Counted from the first letter of the stretch, positions 9,267 to 18,050 are shown. The stretch is DNA of 64,000 bases from Pedobacter sp. PLR (GCF_026239675.1 NZ_JAPIVQ010000004.1:515679-579678), one strand, 5' to 3'. Numbers and translations: made by a program. The notes: generated from the letters alone by a model not told the origin.

Positions 9267-9779
9267 TTATTTTTTCGCGAAGATACTCAACATATCTTTT
9301 TCCAGTGTTTCTACTGGTGATTCTGTGATACGACCCAGCTCTTTTCCTGCTGCAGTAACGATGAATGTAGGCACATGGCTAATGTTCATCCCATCTATGA
9401 GTCCGTTTTCAGCTTTCTTGCTGTGGTCTACACAAATCAAGGTAATGTCTGCTTCTTTAATATTTAAAGCATCCAGAATTTTGTAAAAATGAGGAACCTG
9501 TAGCTGACTGTCGCCGCACCAGGTTCCCATCACCATCGTGATTTTCTTATCTTTCATCAAAGGTTGAAGGGCGCTCAATGTAGCCTGATCTGGCTGATAA
9601 GCCGGATATTCCAGGTCATACCTGTGCTGCGTATCTGGCAGGGCTTGTAAACCCGCCCTGCTGCAAATGTTGATCAATCCGGTGACCTTCCCGGTATCGT
9701 CTTTGGTTTTCTTGTTGATTTCTTGTGAACTGGCTGTCATAGCAAATAATAATAGCGTAAAGGTAATTAACTTTTTCAT
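9267..9779 (-). CDS. Exported thioredoxin-fold protein with a single active-site cysteine
   Basis: A signal peptide MKKLITFTLLLFAMTASSQ precedes a mostly thioredoxin-like domain. The active-site position reads GTWCGDSQ rather than WCxxC, so only the N-terminal cysteine is kept, and the cis-Pro loop is HVPTFIV. This TWCGDS form is common in Bacteroidota thioredoxin-family proteins of unknown function. Redox exchange by a dithiol mechanism is unlikely. The ATG at 9779 is used; a GTG one codon upstream is possible. It is three bases upstream of ung, an odd partner, so the pairing may be only positional. Confidence 0.82.
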   Translation of the reverse strand: MKKLITFTLLLFAMTASSQEINKKTKDDTGKVTGLINICSRAGLQALPDTQHRYDLEYPAYQPDQATLSALQPLMKDKKITMVMGTWCGDSQLQVPHFYKILDALNIKEADITLICVDHSKKAENGLIDGMNISHVPTFIVTAAGKELGRITESPVETLEKDMLSIFAKK

Positions 9780-9904
9780 CACAGGTTTGGGTTGGTTTTA
9801 TAGGTTGATCGGGATACTTATCCTTTTCTTTTGTTGAAATTATAAATTAAATCTGCTTTTTGTGATATAAACACGATATTTGCAAAAAATAATTTAAAAG
9901 GAAT

Positions 9905-10444
9905 ATGCCAAATATAGTTCGCCTTATTATAGGTTTCGCAGTGTTAGGAGGGGCCATAGCCCTGATGGTTTTCGGTTTATGGGGATGGGGAATATTAGCA
10001 TTTTTCATCAGTCTTTTAATCCTGGTAACTTACTTCTTCAATGAGAATATGTTACTGGCTCAATGGTATTTGAGAAAAGATAACATGCCTAAATCGGAAG
10101 TTTTCTTAAGAAGAATTACTGATTATGAGAAACAATTGATCAGAGCACAACATGGTTATTACAACCTGTTGATCGGTTTAATTGAATCCAGAAAAACACC
10201 AATGGCTTCTGAGAAATACTTCAAGAAAGCACTTTCATTGGGAATGACTATGGACCACAATATCGCATTGGCTAAGTTAAGCCTTGCGGGAATTGCAATG
10301 GGAAAGAGAAATAAAAGAGAAGCGCAGATGTATCTGGCGGAAGCGAAGAAGGCTGATAAGAATAAATTACTTGCTGACCAGATCAAACAGATGAAAGATC
10401 AGATGGGAATGATGGACAGACAACAACAAGTAAGATACAAATAA
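9905..10444 (+). CDS. Conserved hypothetical membrane protein with a TPR-like tail
   Basis: I do not recognise a named family. The 179 residues start with two hydrophobic segments (about 5-22 and 27-45) forming a hairpin anchor. A soluble helical region follows, with YYNLLIGLIESRK, SEKYFKKALSLG and KREAQMYLAEAKKADKN, spaced like degenerate tetratricopeptide repeats, and then a Met/Gln-rich end. A cytoplasmic TPR platform anchored in the membrane is the simplest reading. It has its own terminator hairpin immediately after the stop. Confidence 0.7.
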   Translation: MPNIVRLIIGFAVLGGAIALMVFGLWGWGILAFFISLLILVTYFFNENMLLAQWYLRKDNMPKSEVFLRRITDYEKQLIRAQHGYYNLLIGLIESRKTPMASEKYFKKALSLGMTMDHNIALAKLSLAGIAMGKRNKREAQMYLAEAKKADKNKLLADQIKQMKDQMGMMDRQQQVRYK

Positions 10445-10463
10445 GAATATTTAAGAATTGAAT

Positions 10464-10496
10464 AAAAAGCCACATGAGAATGTGGCTTTTTATTTT
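10464..10496. terminator. Bidirectional hairpin terminator between convergent genes
   Basis: The perfect 12-bp stem AAAAAGCCACAT (10464-10475) and its complement (10480-10491) closes a GAGA tetraloop, with T-runs on both strands. It ends both the rightward hypothetical gene and the leftward 73-residue gene, whose stop codon lies inside it. Confidence 0.88.
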
Positions 10497-10711
10497 TCAC
10501 TCAATCTGTCAAAGTTCTCATAATTGCGTTCATTTGATCTGCTGATGATGTCGCCGTCCAGCTCTTCTTTCTTCTTGCTGAAGAACAATTGCTCCGACTG
10601 GATCCTCTTGATCAGCTGACGGATTAAAGTCAGGTCGAAGTCTTCTTTGCTGAGCTTAATGCAGTATTCGTTTTCTGTGATTTCTAAACTTGAGCTATAC
10701 ATAATTTTCAT
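10490..10711 (-). CDS. Small conserved hypothetical protein (73 aa)
   Basis: No family is recognised. The product is soluble and charged, with a predicted helical stretch LIRQLIKRIQSEQLFFSKKKEEL and the start MKIMYSSSLEI (an internal ATG three codons later is also possible). It lies 78 bases beyond the lysS stop on the same strand, but a strong hairpin (10733-10768) separates the two, so it may need its own promoter. Support is the intact frame, its position just before a terminator, and base composition like the neighbours. Confidence 0.55.
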   Translation of the reverse strand: MKIMYSSSLEITENEYCIKLSKEDFDLTLIRQLIKRIQSEQLFFSKKKEELDGDIISRSNERNYENFDRLSEK

Positions 10712-10732
10712 GTTTTAAATATGCTCTAAATT

Positions 10733-10768
10733 AAAAAAGGCCTGCTACAATTTATGTAGCAGGCCTTT
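10733..10768 (-). terminator. Terminator of lysS
   Basis: A perfect 14-bp GC-rich stem (10736-10749 with 10755-10768) closes a five-base loop. On the minus strand it is followed by a run of T, 21 bases after the lysS stop. Confidence 0.88.
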
Positions 10769-10788
10769 AAGTTTATGTTATCAGTTTG

Positions 10789-12510
10789 TTAAGCAAACCA
10801 GGCTTCAACGTCCTCTTTTGAAGGCATCGTTAATTCCAGCTTCAATTTCTTGCGCATTCCTCCTAAGTCGTTAAAAACCTTATTTGGGTTGGCTGCTTTT
10901 AATTCTTCAATCGTGTTGATGTTCAGCTTTCTGATTACCGGAACCCATTCTGCCGGGATACCTGCATTAACGAAATCTTCATCAGTAGTTACTTTTGCTT
11001 TTTTCTCTGGTCTCATCTGAGGGAAGAATAAAACTTCCTGGATGGTAGACTGGTTGGTCATTAACATCACTAACCTGTCAATACCGATACCTAAACCAGA
11101 AGTAGGAGGCATACCATATTCCAATGCGCGAAGAAAATCTTCATCCATTGCCATAGCTTCATCATCACCTCTTTCAGATAGTTTCAATTGCTCTACCAGA
11201 CGCTCTTTCTGATCGATAGGATCATTCAGCTCAGAGTAAGCATTGGCAATTTCTTTACCGTTTACAAACAGCTCAAATCTTTCTACCAGACCTTCTTTAC
11301 TTCTGTGCTTTTTAGCCAGAGGAGTCATTTCCAAAGGATAATCTGTAATGTAAGTGGGTTGGATCAGGTTGGCTTCAACTTTCTCACTAAACAACTCATC
11401 AATCAGCTTTCCTCTGCCCATAGAATTATCTACTTCGATATTCAGGCTGGTACATACTGCTCTGATCTGGTCTTCCGTCATAGCTGATACATCGATATCA
11501 GTATATTTCTGGATAGATTCGTACATGGTCAGTTTTTCATAAGGACCTTCGAAATTGATTTTGTGTTTACCCACTTCAATTTCTGCTTTACCATGAATAG
11601 CTACCGTAATTTTTTCCAGACATTCTTCTACCATGGCCATCATCCAGATGTAGTCTTTGTAAGCTACATAGATTTCCATAGCGGTGTACTCCGGGTTATG
11701 CGTACGGTCCATACCTTCATTTCTGAACATTTTACCGAATTCATAAACGCCGTCAAAACCAGCTACGATTAACCTTTTCAGGTAAAGCTCATTTGCGATA
11801 CGCAGGTACAAAGGCATATCCAGGGTGTTGTGGTGTGTCGCAAACGGACGTGCCGCTGCACCACCATGGATAGGCTGAAGAATTGGCGTTTCTACTTCCA
11901 TCCAACCTTGTTCATCAAAGTAATTTCTCATCGTATTGATGACTTTTGAACGGTTGATGAAAATTTGTTTGAAACCAGGGTTTACGGTAAGATCCACATA
12001 ACGCTGTCTGTAGCGCATTTCCGGATCAGTAAAACCATCGTAAATATTTCCTTCCTCATCGCGTTTTACCACTGGTAAAGGCTTCAGAGATTTTGATAAC
12101 AATTTGAACTCCGTAACGTGAACAGAAATCTCTCCGGTCTGGGTAGTGAATACATAGCCTTGTACGCCTATAAAGTCTCCCAGATCCAATAACTTCTTAA
12201 ATACGGTGTTGTATAAGGTTTTATCCTCATCAGGGCATAGTTCGTCTCTTTTTAAGTAAACTTGTATTCTTCCTGTCGAATCCTGCAATTCTACGAAGGC
12301 AGCACTCCCCATAATTCTGCGGGTCATGATACGGCCTGCAATGCTGATGTTCTTATATGCAGTCTTATCTCTTTCGTAGTTAGCTAAAATATCTGCTGCA
12401 TTGGCATTGATTTCAAATGCTTCAGCAGGGTAGGGATCGATCCCTAATTCACGAAGTTGGTTTAGCGAATTTCTACGCAACAACTCTTGTTCTGATAGTC
12501 CTGTACTCAT
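10789..12510 (-). CDS. lysS: Lysyl-tRNA synthetase, class II, with C-terminal extension
   Basis: It charges tRNA-Lys. The N-terminal OB-fold anticodon-binding domain (about 60-165, IAGRIMTRRIMGSAAFVELQD) is followed by class II motif 1, motif 2 (FRNEGMDRTHNPEYTAMEIY) and motif 3 (SGLGIGIDRLVML). The usual family length is about 500 residues; here the protein is 573, because about 70 residues follow the catalytic core. That tail (VNAGIPAEWVPVIRKLNI, TIEELKAANPNK) looks like a helix-hairpin-type domain and is known in Bacteroidota enzymes. The ATG at 12510 is clear. Confidence 0.97.
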   Translation of the reverse strand: MSTGLSEQELLRRNSLNQLRELGIDPYPAEAFEINANAADILANYERDKTAYKNISIAGRIMTRRIMGSAAFVELQDSTGRIQVYLKRDELCPDEDKTLYNTVFKKLLDLGDFIGVQGYVFTTQTGEISVHVTEFKLLSKSLKPLPVVKRDEEGNIYDGFTDPEMRYRQRYVDLTVNPGFKQIFINRSKVINTMRNYFDEQGWMEVETPILQPIHGGAAARPFATHHNTLDMPLYLRIANELYLKRLIVAGFDGVYEFGKMFRNEGMDRTHNPEYTAMEIYVAYKDYIWMMAMVEECLEKITVAIHGKAEIEVGKHKINFEGPYEKLTMYESIQKYTDIDVSAMTEDQIRAVCTSLNIEVDNSMGRGKLIDELFSEKVEANLIQPTYITDYPLEMTPLAKKHRSKEGLVERFELFVNGKEIANAYSELNDPIDQKERLVEQLKLSERGDDEAMAMDEDFLRALEYGMPPTSGLGIGIDRLVMLMTNQSTIQEVLFFPQMRPEKKAKVTTDEDFVNAGIPAEWVPVIRKLNINTIEELKAANPNKVFNDLGGMRKKLKLELTMPSKEDVEAWFA

Positions 12511-12564
12511 ATTTGTGATCTGTCCGGCATCATGCCGGAAAAGGTTTATTTTATGCTGATTTAA

Positions 12565-12688
12565 ATCACAGATTCCTGTGATCTCACAAAAATAGTGATT
12601 TGTGATGTTTTTATACGATTAAAGGAGGTATTATATATCACAATTATTATAACAAGTATAACAGTTGTGAAAATTAGCTCCTTTAATC
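12565..12688. repeat. Nested inverted repeats between lysS and the acyl-CoA ligase gene
   Basis: In the 203-base gap, ATCACAG-N4-CTGTGAT (12565-12582) is followed by an 11-bp inverted repeat, GATTAAAGGAG at 12617-12627 and CTCCTTTAATC at 12678-12688. Inside it is a second pair, TCACAA (12638-12643) with TTGTGA (12665-12670). Together these form a long imperfect hairpin or cruciform. There is no T-run, so it is not a classical terminator, and no reading frame crosses it. Confidence 0.5.
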
Positions 12689-12713
12689 CGCAGACTATGT
12701 GCTGAAAGTGGGT

Positions 12714-14621
12714 TTAATCAACCTCTATTTCTTCCGTATACATCTCGTCGATGCTGGCGGCGTACTTGTTTTCAATGACTTTTCTTTTCGCTTTCATGGT
12801 AGGCGTAAGCTCACCATCTTCAATTGTAAAAGGGTTTCTTTTGATCTTGAAATTCTTGATGCGCTCAAATTTAGCCAGCTCATTAGAGAGTTTTTTGATG
12901 TCTTTAGCCATCCAGTCTACAATCTCTTTATCTTCAATAAACAGTTGAGGCTGTTGAAAAAAGGCTTCTGAAAGCTTGAATTCTTCCTGTAAGGTTTCTC
13001 TATTTGGGATAATGATGGCGGTTAAATACTCTCTTTTATCACCAATCAGGAACAACTGCTCAATTTTAGGGCTTTTCAGATAAATGTTTTCTACCGGAGT
13101 AGGGTATACGTTTTTACCATAAGCATTGACAATCATGTTTTTTAAACGATCGGTGATCTGTAGGTTTCCTTTATAGAACCTGCCAATATCACCGGTATGG
13201 AACCAGTTGTCTTTATCTATCGCTTCGGCAGTTTCGGCAGGCTTATTAAAATAGCCCTGCATCACGCAATGTCCGCGGACAATAATTTCCCCTTCTGCGC
13301 ATTCAAAATCCTCCTGAAAGGTTTCATGGGTTTGAATATTGATGATTTCTTTGGTTTCTACGTTTTGAATTCCGATTTCAATACCCGGGATTACACGACC
13401 AACTGTACCATAGACTTGTCGGTCATATTCCGTTACCGCCATTACCGGTGAGGTTTCCGTCAGGCCAAAACCTTCCAGAACTTTAATACCCAGGTTCCCG
13501 AAGAACTCACCCACATTTTTAGGCAAAGCTGCACCACCAGATAACATGAATTTTAAACGGCCACCGGTCTTCTCCTTGATTTTGCTGAATACGAGTTTTT
13601 CTGCAACCGCTTTTTTAGCCGACAAAATCAGTCCTGGTTTTCTGCCGGCTTCTTTCTCATTACGGTATTCCTGGCCGATATCTAAAGCCCAAAGGAAGAT
13701 TTTTGATTTTAACCCTCCACCGGCAGTTCCGCTTTTAATGGCTTTATCATGGATTCTTTCCAATAAACGGGGCACACAGCTCATCACTGTTGGTTTGATC
13801 TCTGCCATGTTTTTTGCCAGCAGTTCCAGACTTTGAGCATAGGCAATTTTACAGCCCTGGGCACAGCAGACATGATAAGTTGCTGTTCGCTCAAACACGT
13901 GAGATAAGGGAAGGAAAGATAAAAAGGTTTCAGTTTCGTCGATAATAGGGATTTGCTGCAAACACACTTTCACGTTTTGTACAAAGTTGTTGTGCGACAA
14001 GACCACACCTTTCGGCGTGCCCGTAGTACCTGATGTATAAATCAGGGAGGAAGTATCGGAGGGACGTAAGGTTTCACGAATGCGTGTAATTTCTGCGCGT
14101 CTTTCCTCGCTTACCGGAGTTTCCAGTAAAGTAGAGAAAGGGATCACTTCTGCTTTCATTCCTTCCGGCAGGGCTATCTTTTGATAATCTGCGAAAACCG
14201 GAATGATGTATTGCAGGTTTCTACAGTTTTCCGCTATTTTGGTTACTTTTTTATATAGAAAAGGATTGCCAATCAGAATCGCTTTAATTCCTGAATCATT
14301 GATGATATAAGTAACTTCCTGTTCCGATAGCGTAGGGTAGATAGAGACGTTAATGGCACCAATCTGCTGGATACCCTGATCATAATAAACATAGTCGGGC
14401 GAATTCTCGATCATTAAACCCATCCGGTCTCCTTTTACAATTCCCTTATCCAGAAAAAATGAAGCTACCGCATCTGCACGTTGCAGTGTTGTTTCAAAAG
14501 AGATTTCTTCCCAGTCTGCATTCTTCTTATGAATGAGAAAAGTCTCTGTTGGTTTATGGATGTTTTCTACCACATTTCTCAAGAGGCCGGGAACGGTAGA
14601 AAACTCATTAAATGATACCAT
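12714..14621 (-). CDS. Long-chain acyl-CoA synthetase (AMP-binding)
   Basis: An ANL-superfamily ligase that activates fatty acids through an acyl-adenylate to the CoA thioester. The 635 residues contain the ATP P-loop YTSGTTGTPKGVVLSH near residue 195, GFGLTETSP and the hinge WFHTGDIG, DRLKNMIVNAYGKNVYPTPVEN toward the C-terminus. The long insertions (ALDIGQEYR, LKFMLSGGAALP) are those of the FadD15/long-chain subgroup. No signal peptide is seen, so it probably acts at the inner face of the membrane. It is transcribed with lysS and the isc genes but separated by structured gaps on both sides. Confidence 0.93.
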   Translation of the reverse strand: MVSFNEFSTVPGLLRNVVENIHKPTETFLIHKKNADWEEISFETTLQRADAVASFFLDKGIVKGDRMGLMIENSPDYVYYDQGIQQIGAINVSIYPTLSEQEVTYIINDSGIKAILIGNPFLYKKVTKIAENCRNLQYIIPVFADYQKIALPEGMKAEVIPFSTLLETPVSEERRAEITRIRETLRPSDTSSLIYTSGTTGTPKGVVLSHNNFVQNVKVCLQQIPIIDETETFLSFLPLSHVFERTATYHVCCAQGCKIAYAQSLELLAKNMAEIKPTVMSCVPRLLERIHDKAIKSGTAGGGLKSKIFLWALDIGQEYRNEKEAGRKPGLILSAKKAVAEKLVFSKIKEKTGGRLKFMLSGGAALPKNVGEFFGNLGIKVLEGFGLTETSPVMAVTEYDRQVYGTVGRVIPGIEIGIQNVETKEIINIQTHETFQEDFECAEGEIIVRGHCVMQGYFNKPAETAEAIDKDNWFHTGDIGRFYKGNLQITDRLKNMIVNAYGKNVYPTPVENIYLKSPKIEQLFLIGDKREYLTAIIIPNRETLQEEFKLSEAFFQQPQLFIEDKEIVDWMAKDIKKLSNELAKFERIKNFKIKRNPFTIEDGELTPTMKAKRKVIENKYAASIDEMYTEEIEVD

Positions 14622-14691
14622 GTTATAATATTTTGTTTGATTGGAGGAACAATGATAAACTTTTCTTTGGAAAGAAAAAATCAGTTACATG

Positions 14692-14717
14692 AAAAAAGGG
14701 CACTGATGTGCCCTTTT
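14692..14717 (-). terminator. Terminator of the iscSUA operon
   Basis: A perfect 10-bp stem AAAAGGGCAC (14694-14703) with 14708-14717 closes a TGAT loop and is followed on the minus strand by six T, 21 bases after the iscA stop. Confidence 0.85.
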
Positions 14718-14737
14718 AAATCAATAAGGTGTATTAG

Positions 14738-15064
14738 TTAAACAGAGAAACTCTCGCCACAACCGCAGGAACGACTTGCGTTAGGGTTATGGAAATTGAA
14801 TCCTTTTCCGTTTAGACCATCTGAAAAGTCAAGCTCAGTACCGGCAAGATAAAGGAAGGATTTCATATCTAATGCAATCCTGATACCTCTGTCTTCGAAA
14901 AACTGGTCTCCGGTTTTCTCTTCGTTATCAAAATCTAAATTGTATGATAAACCAGAGCAACCTCCGCCTTTTACAGAGACGCGCAAAAAATAAGTATCAT
15001 CCATCTGCGCATCTTGCATCAGGTGATCAATTTTGCTTTTCGCTTTATCGGTTATCGTAATCAT
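14738..15064 (-). CDS. iscA: A-type iron-sulfur cluster carrier (HesB/IscA family)
   Basis: A 108-residue scaffold/carrier that passes Fe-S clusters to target proteins. The three conserved cysteines are present: C36 in KGGGCSGL, and C100 and C102 in SRSCGCGES. Length and the NGKGFNFHNPNA block match IscA/ErpA/SufA members; which of these it is functionally cannot be decided from sequence. It is the third gene of iscS-iscU-iscA, 60 bases after iscU, and is followed by the operon terminator. Confidence 0.93.
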   Translation of the reverse strand: MITITDKAKSKIDHLMQDAQMDDTYFLRVSVKGGGCSGLSYNLDFDNEEKTGDQFFEDRGIRIALDMKSFLYLAGTELDFSDGLNGKGFNFHNPNASRSCGCGESFSV

Positions 15065-15124
15065 CGGTTTAAAAATTAAAGTTTAGCATAGCAAAACAAA
15101 TTGCCTGCCAAACTAAGATTGAAA

Positions 15125-15538
15125 TTAGTGATGAGATTTAGGCATTGCAATTGGTTCCATACCGTTTTTAACGCGGTAATCGTTGATTGCAGATTTGATC
15201 GCATCTTCAGCCAATACTGAACAGTGAATTTTTACCGGCGGTAAAGCCAATTCTTCCACGATGTCCATATTGTCGATGGTCAAAGCCTCATCTACAGTTT
15301 TTCCTTTTAACCATTCTGTAGCTAAAGAAGAAGAAGCAATTGCAGATCCGCAACCAAAGGTTTTGAATTTTGCATCAGTGATCACATTGTTGTCATCAAC
15401 TTCAATCTGTAGGCGCATAACGTCACCGCACTCAGGTGCACCAACTAATCCTGTTCCTACATTCTTGCTATCTTTATTTAAAGTACCAACATTTCTAGGG
15501 TTGGTATAGTGTTCCATTACTTTTTCTGAGTATGCCAT
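15125..15538 (-). CDS. iscU: Iron-sulfur cluster assembly scaffold IscU
   Basis: IscU is the platform on which sulfur from IscS and iron are built into a cluster. All ligand positions of the E. coli protein recur at the same numbers: C37, D39, C63, H105 and C106. The ATG at 15538 (MAYSEKVMEHY) is chosen over an upstream TTG because a GGAGG ribosome-binding site lies eight bases before it. The product is 137 residues. It lies 66 bases downstream of iscS. Confidence 0.96.
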   Translation of the reverse strand: MAYSEKVMEHYTNPRNVGTLNKDSKNVGTGLVGAPECGDVMRLQIEVDDNNVITDAKFKTFGCGSAIASSSLATEWLKGKTVDEALTIDNMDIVEELALPPVKIHCSVLAEDAIKSAINDYRVKNGMEPIAMPKSHH

Positions 15539-15546
15539 TTTGTTTT

Positions 15547-15551
15547 CCTCC
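15547..15551 (-). promoter_or_regulatory. Ribosome-binding site of iscU
   Basis: GGAGG on the minus strand lies eight bases before the ATG at 15538. Strong Shine-Dalgarno sites are rare in this window; this one decides the iscU start. Confidence 0.7.
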
Positions 15552-15604
15552 AAATCTCCGTTTCCGGGGATTGTATTTAAATATTGTTTGTTAAGGGTTG
15601 AAGC

Positions 15605-16816
15605 TTAGTGCTCAGCCCATTCAATTTTACTTAAGTCAATTCCTTCTTTAAACATTTCCCAAAGTGGAGAAAGTTCTCTTAAGTGATTAACTGCTGCCTT
15701 AGTGTGCTCAATAGCGAAATCAATTTCTTCTTCAGTCGTGAAACGACCCAATCCGAAACGGATAGAAGAGTGTGCTAAATCATCAGAAAGACCTAAGCTT
15801 TTCAATACATAAGAAGGTTCTAATGAAGCGGAAGTACAAGCAGATCCTGAAGATACAGCAAGGTCTTTCATCGACATCATTAAGCCTTCACCCTCTACAT
15901 ATTTAAAGGAGATATTGGCAACATGTGGCAAACGGTGTTCAGTGTTACCATTCACGTAACTTTCTTCCATTTGAGATAAAGCGCCTTCTAATTTATCTCT
16001 TAAAGCAGATAAACGTTTTGCTTCTTCATCCATTTCCAAACGGCAAAGTTCACATGCTTTACCCAAACCTACGATACCAGGTACATTTAATGTTCCTGAA
16101 CGCATACCGCGCTCATGACCACCACCATCGATCTGTGCAGTTACTTTAACCCTTGGGTTTTTACGGCGTACATATAATGCACCAACACCTTTAGGTCCGT
16201 ACATTTTATGTGCTGAAAATGCCATTAAGTCAATACCATCAGCATTTACATCTACAGGAATCTTTCCTACAGCTTGTGTTGCATCAGTCATGAATAATGC
16301 ACCATATTTATGTGCAATAGCAGAAATTTCTTTGATTGGCTGAATTACACCGATCTCATTATTACCATACATGATGGTAACTAAGATAGTTTGTTCAGTC
16401 ATTGCAGCTTCAAGCTCCTGAAGATCGATTAAACCATCTTCTTTCACTTGCAGGTAAGTTACTTTTGCACCTAATTTCTCCAGGTGTTTACAAGCATCTA
16501 ATACTGCTTTGTGCTCAGTAGTTGCGGTAATGATATGATTACCCTTGTCCTGATACATTTCATAAACTCCTTTGATACCTAAATTGTCTGCTTCTGTAGC
16601 ACCTGAAGTAAAGATGATTTCTTTATCAGTACAGCCAATTAGTTTCGCCACTTGTTCACGAGCGTAGTCAACACCTTCTTCTGCCACCCATCCAAAAGCA
16701 TGGTTACGGCTGGCAGCGTTACCAAATTTGTTGGTGAAATATGGTAGCATCGCTTCTAATACCCTTGGGTCAAGGGGAGTAGTTGCATTGTTATCTAAGT
16801 AAATAGGAAGTTCCAT
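15605..16816 (-). CDS. iscS: Cysteine desulfurase IscS
   Basis: A PLP enzyme that takes sulfur from cysteine for cluster assembly and tRNA thiolation. The start [14 protein letters not shown] is the family signature. The PLP lysine sits in [11 protein letters not shown] (about residue 206), and the persulfide-bearing cysteine is in [10 protein letters not shown] (about 328). Length of 403 residues fits the IscS group with its long mobile active-site loop. It is the first gene of iscS-iscU-iscA; no IscR regulator, HscA/HscB chaperones or ferredoxin gene flank it. Confidence 0.96.
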   Translation of the reverse strand: MELPIYLDNNATTPLDPRVLEAMLPYFTNKFGNAASRNHAFGWVAEEGVDYAREQVAKLIGCTDKEIIFTSGATEADNLGIKGVYEMYQDKGNHIITATTEHKAVLDACKHLEKLGAKVTYLQVKEDGLIDLQELEAAMTEQTILVTIMYGNNEIGVIQPIKEISAIAHKYGALFMTDATQAVGKIPVDVNADGIDLMAFSAHKMYGPKGVGALYVRRKNPRVKVTAQIDGGGHERGMRSGTLNVPGIVGLGKACELCRLEMDEEAKRLSALRDKLEGALSQMEESYVNGNTEHRLPHVANISFKYVEGEGLMMSMKDLAVSSGSACTSASLEPSYVLKSLGLSDDLAHSSIRFGLGRFTTEEEIDFAIEHTKAAVNHLRELSPLWEMFKEGIDLSKIEWAEH

Positions 16817-16940
16817 CGTATGTAATTATTCTTAATAATAGACAAATGTACGAAAAAAGAATGCCAACAATTATAAATAATAGCTATGACGGTATAGGTA
16901 AAACCCGCATTTTTACATTTTTCTAACCGTTTACCCAGAT

Positions 16941-17348
16941 ATGAGGAAAATTGAACACATCGGAATCGCTGTAAAAGACCTGGATTTGTCCTGTGATCTT
17001 TATGAGAAATTATTGAATACCACTTGCTATAAAAGAGAAGAGGTCGTTTCTGAAGGGGTGCATACGGCATTTTTTCAAACCGGAGCCAATAAAATTGAGC
17101 TGTTGTCTGCCAGTCGCCCGGATAGCCCGATTGCAAAGTTCCTGGAGAAAAAAGGAGAGGGCATTCACCACATCGCTTTTGATGTAGAAGATATCCTGGC
17201 GGAGATGGAACGCTTAAAAAACGAAGGATTTGTGTTGCTGAATGAGCAACCTAAGTTAGGTGCCGACAATAAACTGGTTTGTTTTCTTCATCCGAAAAGC
17301 ACGAATGGCGTATTGGTAGAGTTGTGTCAGGAAATTAAAACCATATAA
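16941..17348 (+). CDS. mce: Methylmalonyl-CoA epimerase
   Basis: It interconverts (R)- and (S)-methylmalonyl-CoA in the propionyl-CoA/succinyl-CoA pathway. The 135-residue VOC-fold protein has metal ligands in EHIGIAV (H6), GIHHIAFDV (H76 or H77) and LVELCQ (E127), and the KIELL block. The stop overlaps the next start in TAATG, so the downstream small gene is translationally coupled. It is divergent from iscS with a gap of 124 bases. Confidence 0.93.
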   Translation: MRKIEHIGIAVKDLDLSCDLYEKLLNTTCYKREEVVSEGVHTAFFQTGANKIELLSASRPDSPIAKFLEKKGEGIHHIAFDVEDILAEMERLKNEGFVLLNEQPKLGADNKLVCFLHPKSTNGVLVELCQEIKTI

Positions 17349-17635
17349 TGGAAGATTCAAAAGCATTAAGTATTATCGTCAGCAAAGATTTTGAAGTCGA
17401 AGAAATCTGGTCGGAAACAGAGATTAAGGAGCGATTGGTCCAGGCTTTTGCCTATCTGCTCGACAATGACATCTCCAAAATGATGAACATCTTGTACCGT
17501 GCCGATGTAGATGAAGAGAAATTGAAAAGCCTTTTAATCAGTAATTCGGAACTTCCTTCGGCTGAAGTCATTGCTGAGGCCTATTTGAGGCGGCAAAAAG
17601 AGAAAATAGAGACTAGAAAAAAGTATAGTAGATAA
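17348..17635 (+). CDS. Conserved hypothetical protein coupled to mce
   Basis: This 95-residue soluble acidic protein starts at the ATG that shares a base with the mce stop (TAATG). No named family is recognised. Two helical blocks are visible (IKERLVQAFAYLLDNDISKMMNIL and AEVIAEAYLRRQKEKIE). The coupling implies a role linked to the epimerase or to methylmalonyl-CoA metabolism, but that is inference from position. It ends in a basic tail rich in Lys and Arg. Confidence 0.75.
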   Translation: MEDSKALSIIVSKDFEVEEIWSETEIKERLVQAFAYLLDNDISKMMNILYRADVDEEKLKSLLISNSELPSAEVIAEAYLRRQKEKIETRKKYSR

Positions 17636-17650
17636 TTTTTCAAGACTTCC

Positions 17651-17681
17651 TTGCTAATGAAAAATAATTTTAGGATATTTG
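17651..17681 (+). promoter_or_regulatory. Putative promoter of rpmE2
   Basis: TTG at 17651-17653 lies 20 bases from GATATTTG at 17674-17681, one mismatch from TAnnTTTG. The L31 start codon is at 17731. Confidence 0.5.
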
Positions 17682-17730
17682 CAACCTTAAAAATAAGCGA
17701 GAAATAAGGAAATAATAATATAAAAGCATC

Positions 17731-17979
17731 ATGAAAAAAGATCTGCATCCATCAAACTATAGATTTGTAGTATTTAAAGATATGTCAAATGAGTACTCTT
17801 TCTTAACCAAATCTTGTGTAGATACTAAAGAGTCTGTTACATGGGAAGATGGTAACGAATATCCTCTATACAAATTAGAGATTTCTCATACTTCACACCC
17901 TTTCTATACTGGTAAAATGAAATTAGTAGATACAGCTGGTCGTATCGATAAATTTAAAACTCGTTACGCTAAGAAGTAA
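17731..17979 (+). CDS. rpmE2: 50S ribosomal protein L31, type B
   Basis: This 82-residue ribosomal protein bridges the subunits. It opens [17 protein letters not shown] and carries SHPFYTGK and a basic tail. It lacks the CxxC zinc motifs of the A-type protein and has a single cysteine, as in the zinc-independent type B (YkgM-like) form that is the normal L31 in Bacteroidota. It is flanked by its own putative promoter and a strong terminator, so it is probably monocistronic. Codon use is visibly biased toward highly expressed codons compared with neighbours. Confidence 0.97.
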   Translation: MKKDLHPSNYRFVVFKDMSNEYSFLTKSCVDTKESVTWEDGNEYPLYKLEISHTSHPFYTGKMKLVDTAGRIDKFKTRYAKK

Positions 17980-18003
17980 TTCTACCAAAAAAGTAATTAT
18001 TTT

Positions 18004-18040
18004 AAAGTCCCGGTGCTATTGCTTCGGGACTTTTTTTATT
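18004..18040 (+). terminator. Terminator of rpmE2
   Basis: A 9-bp stem AAAGTCCCG (18004-18012) with 18025-18033 is followed by an uninterrupted T-run into TTTTATT. It ends ten bases before the next start codon. Confidence 0.88.
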
Positions 18041-18050
18041 TTTGTTGCTT

